A stretch of 64,000 nucleotides of DNA from Certhia americana (lineage: Eukaryota; Chordata; Aves; Passeriformes; Certhiidae), in contig CM031858.1 of NCBI GenBank assembly GCA_018697195.1, forward strand, positions 127,357,133 through 127,421,132, written 5' to 3'. The translations under genes and the position numbers were made by a program. Below, in pieces: positions 24,611 through 36,730 of the stretch (positions within the stretch are counted from its first letter, which is position 1; every line of letters starts with the position of its first letter). The notes under the pieces were generated by a model. The model searched no databases, was not told where the DNA came from, and saw only the letters and a program-made list of their open reading frames with translations.

Positions 24611-27600
24611 CACTTTTGTACCATCATTAAATACAGTTATTTTGGAAATCAACTTCCTCCTGAGATGTCAAATGTACAGATGCCACTTATGTGACAAAGT
24701 AGATAAGTTAAACGCTTTTTCTACACACAGTTTTGTACGTTCAAGTTTCCCAGTTGTAAGGAGGAATGATGATGGCTTCTGTTTGTTATTTTGCATTTAA
24801 TAGATATTTGGGGGAGGATTTTTTCAGGTTTTGCTGACACCCAATCCTTGCAAAAGCTGTGTTCTACAAAGTATGAATTGACTAAGAAAAATTTCCCAAA
24901 CCCTCATGCAGAAAAACAAATTACTCATTTTATTAGTAATTGTACTGACTCTTTTCTGATGTTCAATGTAAAATCTAGTTTCCTGTTGATTTTGTTTTGC
25001 AACTACTTCTATTGCTTTTCTTTGTCAGCTACTTTCAAGTATGGTATATGTTATCTAAGATTATAACCAGTGAAAGGTAGGAACCAATTATATTTTTTGT
25101 TCTTTCTTCTCACTTCCTTTCAGAGGAAAGCTGACTTTAAAAATAAGTGTGATTTTCACCTTCTTGGTTTTGCCTTAAACTGCAGAACTGGTGAGCTGTG
25201 CAAATCCAGCCTACTGCCCTGTTCCCTTCGGTGCCAGGTTACTAGAGGCACTATTTTCCCTTTTTTCCTGTTTTGGTTTTTCCTGTTACCCTTCTTTCCT
25301 GAGTTTGTTCCAACGAAACTCCAGGCACACTGAAGAAAAATTTGTACCCTGACCTTATCCTGATGTGTAGTCAGGACACAGACAAAATATGTCCTAACAC
25401 AAACAAGTTGAGAAGTTCAGCTGAATCACACCTGATTTAGACATTCATAATGCAGACAGTAAATATGCTTAAAAAATGGGCTTGTGAAACACATGGTGTT
25501 CTGGTACCTGAAAAACCTTGCATGGTTATTTATGAATATCTGTGAGTAATGCAGCCTCCTAAGTACAACAGTACTGTCTGGCAATGTCCTGGGGCTGTTT
25601 GGTATTGCAGAGTTTTCTCAGTTTGTTGAGGATTGCTTAGGTAACTCCTCTGAGGAACAAAATTAAGATACTACAAACCCACAACTTTAATTAAAGCCAA
25701 TGCTGAGTGAGAAATAGGGAACCATAATTGGTTTCCCATCAGTCTACCACCTATCTCCACTACCTCTGATCTACCTCTCTCTATATAAAGATAGCAATAT
25801 AAAAAAAAAAAAAAAAAAGTCAGAAGACTGACTATTCCTGTCTTACTTTTTGCAAGCAACTAAATGTCTTTCTTGTGAGGGCAAGTGAGATCAAGCCACG
25901 AAAGTTGTTAGTTAAATACAGGGTCTGCACAGAAAAATGCTAGTCTCTAACTTTGTATGTTTTTATATCTCTTGTAAATGTGACATTTATAAGTGGTACT
26001 GACAGAAACCGCATACTAAGTTCATGATCCTGAAACATAATTCCCTTTTACTGTAAACAGCTCCATGTGCTGACTCTGAAGGGAAAAAGAGGTGAACACA
26101 AAAAATACCTCTCAATCTGCCCCAAAGCATGTATATAAAAAGCCTAAAAATAGTTTATGACAAAAAATGAAGAAATGATGCAATGTGATAAGATACCATG
26201 ATGTTAATGTCTGGATAAATTGCATTACATACAACAGACAGTCCTTTCTGAAAAGAAAGAATGTCTGGGAGATTTAGACATCTAAACAAGTCTTTTCATT
26301 TTTTCTTGATTTGCTGTTGTTTTATCTGGCAAAGTTTTGGGATCTCCTTTACCTGCTGTACCTCACATTAAAAACTAGGTTGGTCAGATTAGTCTATCAG
26401 ATGTCAAGGAGGCTTATATACTTGAGTATTATTGTCTTTTTACCTTTAAAGCATACCCTTTGACAACAGAAAACTTCTAGGAGAAATAAAATTTAGACTT
26501 CAGCAGTCTTAATGTCTTTTTCATTCATTTTCTTTAAAGTAGAGTTTCTCTGTGAGACATTTTTGTCTCACATTTTAGTCATAAATTGCAAAGGGAATTA
26601 TACTTTTTTTCTCTAACTGTCTCACCTCTTCTTAGGCTGGTTTTATTTTTGGTCATCTTAAGTTTATTGATATCAGGAAAGCCTTGCTATATCTAATGAG
26701 GAGGCTGGTGATTCCTACTATTTTTTTAAACAGCATATTAGAGAAAGATGATGAAAAGTACTGCAAGATTTCCTGATCAGGAGAAAAGGATGAACAGTAC
26801 TTTGGTTCTTCCCAGTGGAAATATTGATATTTAGAGAGCTTTATGTGCAATAAATGCAGAAGATAGGAAAATCTCTTAGTAGAACATTAAAGCCTTTAAA
26901 ATTGAAAAAGAAACCTCCTTTTAATTGATTGTTCTGTGGTTGGTCACATCAGAGAAGTGGTTTGTCCCTCTCTGTCTCTTTTACTCCCCTCCACCCCTCC
27001 TTTCTTCTAATTAAGAAAAAAAAAAAAAAACAAACATTAATAGAAAGGACTTTGGCAAAATATGGAAGGGAAGAGGTACTTCTGGGTGTCTTGTGAGAAA
27101 GCAGGTAAGAAAAATCATGCAGGAGTCCTGGTTTCAAAAATAGTCTAAACTGTTGTCTGGATGTAAGCTTTGGTTCAGTCTTTGCCACTAAGATGCCTGA
27201 GTATATGGTCGCTGCTGAGAAGACAACATCATACTGGGTGCCAGTAAGGCAGTGATATCTGAGCTGCCACAGTCCTTCCCTATAAATAGCATAATTGACT
27301 ACTCATTCTCAGATGACTCCAAATATTATTTAAAAATCAAAATTGACTTTAAATGATGACTTGTGGTTGCCAGATATATCTGATGTGGCCTGTCTTTTTA
27401 TCTCTTTCTGTCTCTTTCTTTCTCTCTTCTCTCCCTGTTATATATTTTTCCCATTTTTTTTACACACTCATTTGCAGGTGAAATCTCTCATTATTATTTC
27501 ATTTTTGTTGGTATTTTAGTTAGGTTGTTATAACATGCATACTCAATTCACTGTTTATATAAAAGGGTCTTTTTTAAATACAAGGAAAAATTGTTCATTG

Positions 27601-30600
27601 TACAATTTACATATTTTTAACAGAGCAGAAGAAAAAAACTAGACATTAATATTACTGCTGATGAAATTGTATGTATACAGCTAGTGAAAAGCATTGCTGT
27701 GACAGCACTCAGTGTTTAGCTAAAAGCCCCCAAACTGTTTTGTTAATGGTCTTGTTATCCACAAGGGATCTCATATGCCAGACAATAATTGTTTCTCCTG
27801 TTTCTCTTTTTAATGATGGCCTCTTATATGAATATGCCCCCTAATCAGAAAAGCTTTTAGACAGATTAGATTGGATACTGATTACAACTGAAGAGGCTGC
27901 TAAAAATTCCATAGAAGTTCTTATTTATGGTTAGAGTACTGAAACTGGGCAGAGACCTGCTGTGTCTGTGGGGCTCTGGGTTCCAGGGATCCCACCCCTT
28001 CTGCATCAGCAGTTTTCAGATTAAAAAAGCTGTTAGCAGAGGTAGAAATAAACTCAGCAGGGATTAGCCACCTGAGAATTTATCCAGCTTCTTGAGTGTA
28101 TGTTGCCACCAGTACTGATTTCCACTGTACTGTGTCTCACAATGCCAAATTTTGTGGCTTCAAACCCAACTCATGCATTCCATAAATGTCTTCAGGTGAA
28201 TTTTGTTTATATAAAAAGGCTGAGAACTGTTTCAAAGTTCTCTAAGATTTTTCTTGTGTACAACTGTCCTTGCTTCAGGAAGGATCATGTTTGCTATGGG
28301 GTTTGGTATGGAGCATTTTGTTATGGGATAGGTTCCCCTAAATTACTTGGAATGTTGATGGCCATGTATGGGGAAGATGTATGAGGTCCAGAAAATTTTT
28401 AATAATACTAACAGTGTTGATGTTTGCTATGAAGAAAGATGGAGTCTTTATGCAGTAATGCCTAATCTCTTCATTCAATTAAAATTCAGACGTTCGCATA
28501 TTTAATGATGTAAACTATGCTCATCTCAAAATGCTGTTTACAGAGCACAAAAATCTTATTCTGACTGCAGGGACATGGTTTCCTTCTTAAAAGCTTCTTT
28601 TATCTTAAAGAAACATTGGTTTTGGAATCAAGATAAAAAAATATGTAAATATCAATGAAGTTTCTAAAGGAAAACTGCAAAATCTATCTTTCAAATCTTG
28701 GTGATCAACTGAAAATCTACTTATAGCCAAATCCATTACTATTACACATGCTCACAGAGATCATCTAAACAGTTGAAAGAAGAGAGAATTCTGTGAGGAA
28801 AAAAAATGGGTTCTTTAATAATAAATAGGCAGCATAAAGGTTCTTTGGCTTTCTTGGAATCAGATAGTTCTGAAGGATTGTGAGGAGGAAGGATTAGAGG
28901 GAAAATTTCAAGATTCTTCCTATATATATTCCAATATTAGTCAACTCTTGAGTAATTCTTTTATTACCATGATATCATTGACATTTTCTTGAAAGATTAG
29001 AGACATCTTGTCAAATTGCTTGTTCCAAAGTATCTAAGGAGGATGGCAGCATAATGTGTTAGAAAGGTACCTTCTGGCTACATCTATACCAATCAACTCA
29101 GCAACACTGGGAAACTTTATTGTAAGTTGGGACTTCATACTGTTAAATTTTAGCAGACCATACTGTTAAAAATAAGAAAACTCTGTGGCATGGTCTTGGC
29201 CTTCACCAACCAGTATTTTTCCAAACAATTCCATGGCATATTATGGGTGTTAACATTGTATAGGGACCATTCCAAATAAGCAGTATGTATTTGGTTACCC
29301 TGTTTGGAGGTCAAAATGAATTAATAACAAGAATATGAGGCCCTAGGAATAGGGTGGGGGGCAGGAAACAAATAGACTTCATTTGTTGCTTTTTTTCAAA
29401 CTGAATAATATGTGATAAAGCTCTCGCTCTCTCACTGTTAAAATGCAAAAAATAGGAATTGCTTTCATATCATAAGAATATATCTAAGAATAACTTTTAT
29501 TAGACTCATATTGATACACAAGAGAAAATTATTGAAGAACCTGTGCTAATTTAGGAATGCCTTTTTTTGTAAAATGAGATAATTTTTATAACTGGCAAGA
29601 TATACATTGAAACAAGCTTCTCCCAAGCTATCAGGGAGGAAACCTTTAAAAAACTGTAAATAGTTGCATAATAAATCAGCCGGGAAAGAGGAAATTGAAA
29701 AAAATGTGAATGATACTGAGAGAATTTAAAGAATGTTTCACTAAGTGAGCCAAAACAATAATCACACAGTCAAGAATTGATATGGTAATGATGAATTAAA
29801 AAAAAAAAAAAAAAAGACAAAAAACTAAATTGACCAGGTTTTTAATTTCTAAAGGGCAATGATGAAAACAAAAGAAGTTGATGTGAGTGACTAAAGCAAA
29901 ATTGAATATAAATGCAGAAAACTGAGAAGGGAAGAAAATGTACAGAAGACATGTCCATCAAAGTTTAAGGACTGAATGAAAGGATTTTTTAACTGTTCCT
30001 GTCCAGATCAGCAGGAGTGAGCATGGTCAAGAACCAAAGGTTATTCAATACCATCTTACAGCATTGCCAGGTCCCAGGGGAAAGGGATTTTTTCTCTTCT
30101 GTGAAGAAAGGGTGTTCCTTTTCCTGTCAGAGGAAAGCATGGAGGTCAAAAGGTCTGTCATCTACTGTTTTTCATTGTCCCAAAACTGCTGAGCATTTTG
30201 CATGTAAATCACACTCTCTTTGTACACTTTTGTTATTAATACTAGTGCTGTTATTGCTTGCTTCATCATCATATTTCCGTTTCCAGCAAATTGTTCTTAT
30301 CTCCATCCATGATCCCTCCTTTCTTCATCCCCCACCAGAGGGGGGGAAGGGGAGTGTTTTGTGGTTGTCTTTCTAATGGAATACTAAACTGGGGAATACC
30401 ATTCCTAAACCACGACACAGCACTAGGAAAAAAAGAGGCTACTAACATGTGGTAGTACATTTGTCAGTAGAAAAAGCATAGAATTATTAATAAGTATTAA
30501 AGCAACAGAATCAGAAATGTTGAGCGAATGTATAATAAATATATCATTAGGGGAAAGATGCCAGATATAGTGTTTTTTGGCAAATGTTAAAAATGTTGAC

Positions 30601-30707
30601 CTTTTTACTCCAATAAATTCATCCTACAGGAGATGAACACCTTTAAAATGATTGGGAACTGGTAGTATGAATCTAAGTGTTTTGGAAGAGCTATCCGATA
30701 TTAAAAA
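24611..30707. other. Unassigned AT-rich DNA with poly(A) tracts
   Basis: No gene or transposon family recognised. Pure A tracts lie at 25801-25818, about 27016-27031 and 29798-29815, and a pyrimidine-rich CT tract at about 27398-27436. Adjacent short plus-strand frames at 24606-25333 have no recognisable domains. Confidence 0.55.
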
Positions 30708-30940
30708 ATCACAGAATCACAGAGTCACAGAATCTTCAAGGAAGAGAAGATTGAAGGTTGGTAGAGACCTTCAAGATCATCTGTCCAACCACCAGCCCAG
30801 CACCAGAATAATCACCCTATACCATATCCCCAAGTGCCACATCTAGGTGACTCTCAAACACATCCAGAGACTGTGATTGCACCACCTCCCTGGGCAATTT
30901 TTTCCAATGCCTGAACACCCTTTCAGTGAATTTTTTTTAA
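30708..30940 (-). mobile_element. CR1 LINE 3' fragment
   Basis: This is antisense CR1 3' UTR. It begins with the reversed octamers AATCACAGAATCACAGAGTC and continues through GGTTGGTAGAGACCTTCAAG, ATCATCTGTCCAACCACCAG, AAGTGCCACATCTAGGTGAC, CACCTCCCTGGGCAATTTTT and GCCTGAACACCCTTTCAGTG. About 230 bp remain and the element is truncated at the far (5') side. It looks like a different CR1 subfamily from the copy at 33266. Confidence 0.9.
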
Positions 30941-33265
30941 TAAATATGCTGTCATAACATCTTAAACTCTGGCAAAGTAGAACAATGAAATTGTTGCTGT
31001 TGCAAAATATTGTTGCTGTTAAAATATGTTAAAATATGTAGTTATTTTATGAGTAATATGTATGTTAAAATATGTAGTTAAAATATGAGAAGCATGGCAT
31101 TGTGCAGATCACAGATCACTAACACAAATTGATTGGGCCATTTAATAAGTTCAGGACAAGATACATTTAAAAGACCAAGTACAAATAATTGATTTTGGAA
31201 CAAGAGAAACCACATTTGGAGAATATAGATGCTGTGAAGATGCTGATTCTTTTTATCTTTTTTTAAGTTAGTTGTCAGAAGCTAGGTTCAGAGTTATAGA
31301 CGTTGTAGGTGTGGCAGTCTTACTAATTTTACTAGAATTAACAATTTAACCATTTTGGATGTAGATAGCAATATAAGGCAGAAGAACTCCCTTTGAGTAA
31401 TTATTAGGTAAAAATTGCAGTAATTGAGTCACAATCTAAATGTACCAGCAATAGGATCCAAAATTGATAGTATGGTGCCTCAACCCATTAAAAAAAGGTT
31501 TAATGACTGAAACTAGAAGCTACAGTAATTCAGTTGAAAACTGTGGCTTCTATGACAGCAAGTTTAGCTAGCATCTGACACCTTAGTAAGTCCATGGCAT
31601 CTATTTCACACCTGGAAACTTAGAAAGAGAGTTTGGATAGAGGGTTTCTTTCTGTAACGACTTTTGCAATTTTACCACTACTTCCAACAACTTGTCTTTT
31701 ACGGGGTGTCAAATTAGCATGACATGAAGAGAGGAGCTGTAACCTTCTGCACAGTAGCTCTCAGTAGACTGCTAATATTTAAAGATATTAAAAAACGTAT
31801 GAGGAAAAAACATCTCCTGCATCTTTGACCTTTGTCTCACTCTCATCCTATTTCTAAGCATTCACTATTGCCTGTTGTCACAAACAAACTGAGTTAGACT
31901 GACCAATAAAGTTCTTACATTCCTGCTGTAGTGGTAATTCTTCCTTGAATTCCTATGAATTTCAATAGAGATTATATTCCATTACACATAATTGCTATCT
32001 TTTGCAGCCTTGAGTGGAAGAAATTAGTGCCAGCAACTCAGGAAATTGTATAGCTCTTTTAATACCTGGATTAGTAATTATATATCGATGCCAAATTACC
32101 ACAGGAACAACTAATGGAAGTAACTGTGCAACACCTCACAGACTACACACCTGTATTTTAACTGAAGTGTATTAATCTTGTTAACTATTTGGGGCTCTGT
32201 TCAACTGAGTTAAATACAGCACCTACATTTTTCAATTAATGCAGATTTCTTCAAGGCTTTAATCATTTACTGCTTTCTATGTTTCTCACCTGATCTTTAA
32301 GAGCATTAGCTATTGGAATCTTATGCCCAATCTATTACATTTAAGTATTATAAAGCTTGATAAATATGAGGCTGCCTCTTACAAAAATGGCATTTTTCCA
32401 GTGACAGAGATTACTTTAGAAGACATTTTGAGCTTTTCAGTAAATTGGTTGCAAATCATTTTGATGTTTAGAGTGCTGGGTGTAGGGATAGTGACAGGTT
32501 CTGACAAGGCAGAAAGTGCTGTGGCATTATCAGTAAGCAGTGGAAATGATCTTGAAAAGGAATGCTACATTACTTAAATGGAAAAAGTGCTGTTGAGACT
32601 TTCACAATCTGTGCACATCGAGCTTATAAACAGAGAGGTGAAATTAGCTGAAAAAAAGCTATTCATGAAGAAGTATACACACACACACCTCCTGCCTGAA
32701 AGTATATTCAGGTGTTCTGTCAGCCAAGTAATAGACAGATTTTTAAAAGAAAATAGAGAAGTGTTTCTTAAACTCTAGACAATTCCCAGTGAAGAAATGT
32801 GATTAATTTGAGCAGGGAGTTGAGTTAGAAAGGAGTATGAGGAGGGGATCTGAAAGAGGGTGGGGTCACCTGATGGTCTTTTCTTAACATTCATGCATCC
32901 AGAGGATAGCACTGCAATCTTACATTCATCCGCTGGAGCAGTGGATACCTGCCTAGCTTGTATTCTATCTGGAGCAATAATATATTCTATATCCTATTAT
33001 AGATATATAATATCTATATATAGTCTTAGCAATAATATCTTCTATATTTCCAGTCAATCTCTAGATGTGAAATGAAATATACCCTGGGCACCATATTGTT
33101 TTAAACACAATGTCAATGCAGTGATACATCAATTCACCCCATGTTCTCATGATAAATGCCTGCTGCCATTCTAATGACCATTCTGACAACAGTCAATAAA
33201 AGGTTTGTAACCTTCCCATCTAGTGCCTGGAGAAACACGTATTTATTAAATTTGATGAAAAGAAG
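30941..33265. other. Unassigned AT-rich DNA
   Basis: Contains an imperfect tandem: GTTAAAATATGTAGTTA at 31028-31044 and again at 31064-31080 (36-bp spacing). It also contains a 20-base direct repeat with one mismatch (AGCAATAATATATTCTATAT, 32973-32992 and 33028-33047). A plus-strand frame interrupted by a single stop (32323-32778) is described separately. Confidence 0.55.
32323..32778 (+). other. Two abutting in-frame ORFs split by one stop codon, unassigned
   Basis: An 84-codon frame (32323-32577) ends in TAA, and the very next codon is ATG of a 66-codon frame in the same phase. Together they form about 151 codons with one internal stop. The second half is Lys/Glu-rich, which suggests helix, and runs through a short ACACAC repeat coding Thr-His-Thr-His. 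No domain is recognised. This is most likely chance and less likely a decayed coding relic. Confidence 0.2.
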
Positions 33266-33655
33266 TCATAGATTCATAGACTCATAGAGCCACAGAACCA
33301 TAGATTCATAGACACATAGAATCAGAGAATCATAAAATGGCTTGCTTTGGAAGGAACTTTAAATATCATCTAGTTCCAACCCCTCTGCCAAGGACAGAGA
33401 CACTTGCTGCTAGGAAAGATTGCTCAAAGCCTCATCAAACCCTCAGCTCTTCCAGGGATGAGGCATCCACAGCTTCTCTGGGCAGCCTGTTTCAGCATCT
33501 CACCACACTCAAAGTAAAGATTTTTTTCCAAATATCTAATGTAAACCTTTAAGTTTAAACCCATTCTCCCTTGCCTGTAACTATATGTTATAGTGACAGA
33601 TCTCACTCCATCTTTCATGTAGGAACCATTCTGTACTGGAGGGCTGAAGGTTGTG
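33266..33655 (-). mobile_element. CR1 LINE 3' fragment with expanded terminal octamers
   Basis: The antisense 3' end starts with about eight or nine degenerate octamers (CATAGATT, CATAGACT, CATAGAGC and so on, 33266-33333), more than the usual few. It continues as CR1 3' UTR: AAGGAACTTTAAATATCATC, TAGTTCCAACCCCTCTGCCA, GCTCAAAGCCTCATCAAACC, GGATGAGGCATCCACAGC, CTCTGGGCAGCCTGTTTCAG. Similarity fades near 33655. Confidence 0.92.
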
Positions 33656-34642
33656 GAACTAGATTCTCTGCAATGAAAGTTCCAGATGTATACATTTTTA
33701 TTCACTGGCATAGGTGGCCAATGTATTAATTTTATGATCTTGACCAATGAAAAACACTTGATAAAATCTAGGTTGAAGTTTTTCACTGTTTTCACCCTCT
33801 GTGAGAGTAAAAATGGCAACTGCTGGCAAGCTGTAACCACATTTAAAAACAGTGAAACTATTCATTAAGTTTAAAACTCAAGATTCACCACGTAATACCC
33901 ATGCATGCCATGTTGCACTAACAAAAAAACCCTAACAAACCATAACGTATTTATGAAGTGCTTGCATTTTCCAAGGAAGAGGTCACTGCATGACTAATCA
34001 ATTATATATTTGTAATTATAAAGAGAACAACAAAAACCCCCAAGAGATGGCAAAAAATGTCTTAAAATTAGGTTAGACTTTGGTTCTGACAGCAGCTTGG
34101 TGTGCAGATAGAGAGATGATGGTGCTTTGTGTGGCCCCCAGGGTAAGAATGCATGCTTACTATATTGAGATCCCCTGAGTGCTTGTGTCCTCTGAGCTGC
34201 CCCATGCCCTGTCAGAACCATGCATTTGCCAGAGGCTGGCTCCTCAGTATTTCTTATTAATTCATAAAATGCACATTTGCACCTGTCACAGGACCTTCTT
34301 CCTCATTGATGGACCAGTTGATAACAGCAACCTTACTATCCAGGCTTGCTGACTGAGGAAGACAGCAAATGTCAAGACACATTTTGTGTGGTAAAGCCTA
34401 AAAAGGATGCCTGCTGACTGATGCATATGAAACTGATTTTTCTAAAGAAATGAGGGTAACACAGTACTACTCAGTTCATTTTGGAATTACTTATGTCAGC
34501 AGATGAAATAAAGGATGAAAATTCTTTATATGTTTGTTTATACACACACACACACACATACACAAACACATATATACAGATCTATATTTTCTTATGGTAA
34601 ATATTAGGTACAAAAGAGAAGTTTTCCTAGAGGTGCTAAGGT
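33656..34642. other. Unassigned DNA between two CR1 fragments
   Basis: No gene or repeat recognised apart from an (AC)n stretch at 34541-34558, with imperfect extension to about 34575. Confidence 0.55.
34541..34575. repeat. (AC)n microsatellite, imperfect
   Basis: Nine uninterrupted AC units, followed by ATACACAAACACATATATAC. Confidence 0.9.
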
Positions 34643-34788
34643 GTAGATGCCTCATCCCTGGAAGTCTTCAAGGCCAGACTGGATAGGACTTTGAGCAAGT
34701 GAAAGACAATTCTGTCCATGGCAGGGGAATTGGAACTAGATGATGTTTAAAGTCTCTTCCAACACAAATCTTTCTATGATTCTGTGAA
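34643..34788 (+). mobile_element. CR1 LINE 3' end, short
   Basis: Sense CR1 3' UTR of about 145 bp: GATGCCTCATCCCTGGAAGT, CTTCAAGGCCAGACTGGATA, TTGGAACTAGATGATGTTTA, AGTCTCTTCCAAC, ending TTTCTATGATTCTGTGA. It has the same subfamily text as the copy at 33266 but the opposite orientation, 1 kb away. Confidence 0.92.
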
Positions 34789-35749
34789 AACAAAGATAAA
34801 AATGGGAAAAAATAAATTAATTTGCCAGTAAGGTATACCTGTGGAGAAAGTCTGGTTATATAGGGTTTATCCAGTGGTCACCTCCCTGAACTATCAAAGC
34901 TGAAGGCTTACTTCAAACATAACTATGCACTCCAACTTTTCTTCTAAGAAGCAATTTTTGGATACTGCCTTCTAATAGACTGCAACTTCATTCAATAACT
35001 ATTGTGCCAAAATTCACTCCTCAACACACATTTTTATCCTTCACCATCATCTTTCTAAGAACTCATACTGTTTTTCATTTTGAACCTCAATAAAATACAA
35101 ATAAATCATATGAGATACTTATAGGGAAAGAAAATATGATAAATATGTAGATATGTGCACTTTTGTTATCTCTGTGCTATCTCTCTCCTTCACAAGGTTA
35201 TCTGTTTGACACATCTAATAATGCAAATGTACTTGAATAGTTTATTTTGTGTTGTAGCTTTCATATATTCTCAGTAAATTTAAATCAACTTATTTTTTAG
35301 CATGGTTGTGTTCTTGATTATTGAAACCAACAGTTAAGTTTATTACATCATTTATAAATTATATATCAGAAGAATTGTATAAATATTTTATTAATTCCTG
35401 TAGCCCTCATTTTTGTCTTTTCAAGGTAAAACATGACAATGAGAATGGAATATGGGAGAGGTAAGTTTATACTGCTTAACAGCAGATTTTATAATATTGT
35501 ATCTCTTAAAAAGCTCCTTCATAATTTTGACTGTCCAAAACGCATAACAATCTGATTTTATAACTGTGGTTGACTCCAACGTGTTAAATTCTTAATACAT
35601 ATTTAGAGGCATAGAGAGAGGAATATGAAAAAGGAAACAAATCTACAGAACTAATTACATACCGGTAATCTAAAGACTATATTTTTGATGGGCCACTCTC
35701 AAATAAATCTAAGAGCACTATTTCTGCAAACACTAGCTTACTACAGAAA

Positions 35750-35900
35750 AAAATAGACTATTTCAATTGGAAGGGACTTACAATGATCATCTAATCCAAC
35801 GGTAGACACATACTTGCAGCACAAAACAAGGATATTCAAGGAATACTGATTGTTTTTTCCATAAATCCTGTAGCTGAGCACTGTTTCCTCCAAGGGTGAA
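35750..35900 (-). mobile_element. Probable CR1 LINE 3' fragment, diverged
   Basis: ATAGACTATTTCAATTGGAA followed by GGGACTTACAATGATCATCT and AATCCAAC resembles the antisense CR1 3' end. The remainder is too diverged to assign confidently, so the far edge is a guess. Confidence 0.6.
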
Positions 35901-36704
35901 GCTGGCTTCAGAGATCCCGGCTCATACTGTCCTTCTCATTGAGGAGGCTGTGCAGTTACATCTTTGCTTTTTATCTGGCTGCCTTCAGGATGGACTGTAA
36001 ATCAGATCAGTGAAACATCCTGAACTAAACAAGTAGTTTGGAAGTGGATTTCCAAGTCAGATTCCTCATTTGGCTTATGGCACAACTTGAAAAAAGCAGT
36101 TGCATCAGTGTAACTGTAACCAGTGAATTACAGCAGAGGGGCTGGACACAAGCAAGCAACACTGAAAGAAAAAGAATTTGTCTTTGCACAGATTTTATCC
36201 CTGATGGAAATATGTCATGGAATGGCTACTCTGCTCCAGGAAGAGGAATGTGGCAGGAAACAGCAGTGACAACTCACTGTGCTATACCCACACTCAGGAC
36301 AGGAATTCTTTCTTCCCAGCAATGCAGTACTATTTCTTTCCTGAATACTCATTCATTCCTGAACCTTCACAGATGCCTTAAAAGGTAGAGCACCTTTCAA
36401 TGCTTGTGTTGACTTTTTTTTCTGAATCCCTAGTAGATTTAATTGAGATGCTGGTTTAATTTGTTGAGAAAAAGAAATTTTATTCCATCTTTTGAAAAGC
36501 AGCACTGAAGCCTTCATTCATCTGCTTTTCATCCAGTGTTCTTTTCTGGCCTCCTTTCTGTTTCCTGCCACACAATGCAGTATTATTATGAAAGCATTTA
36601 AAGTAATGACAACTATATTAAGAACACATCACTTTGGAAAAAAATTAGCCATTTTTCTGTGTGTAGGCAAAATAGGAACAGAAATTTCCTTGAATTATGA
36701 AGGC

Positions 36705-36730
36705 CACACACACACACACACACACACACA
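36705..36730. repeat. (CA)13 microsatellite
   Basis: Pure CA dinucleotide run. Confidence 0.97.

Noticed and set aside
33424..33840. 138-codon minus-strand frame
   Set aside because: Its C-terminal part is CR1 3' UTR and the rest shows no domain.
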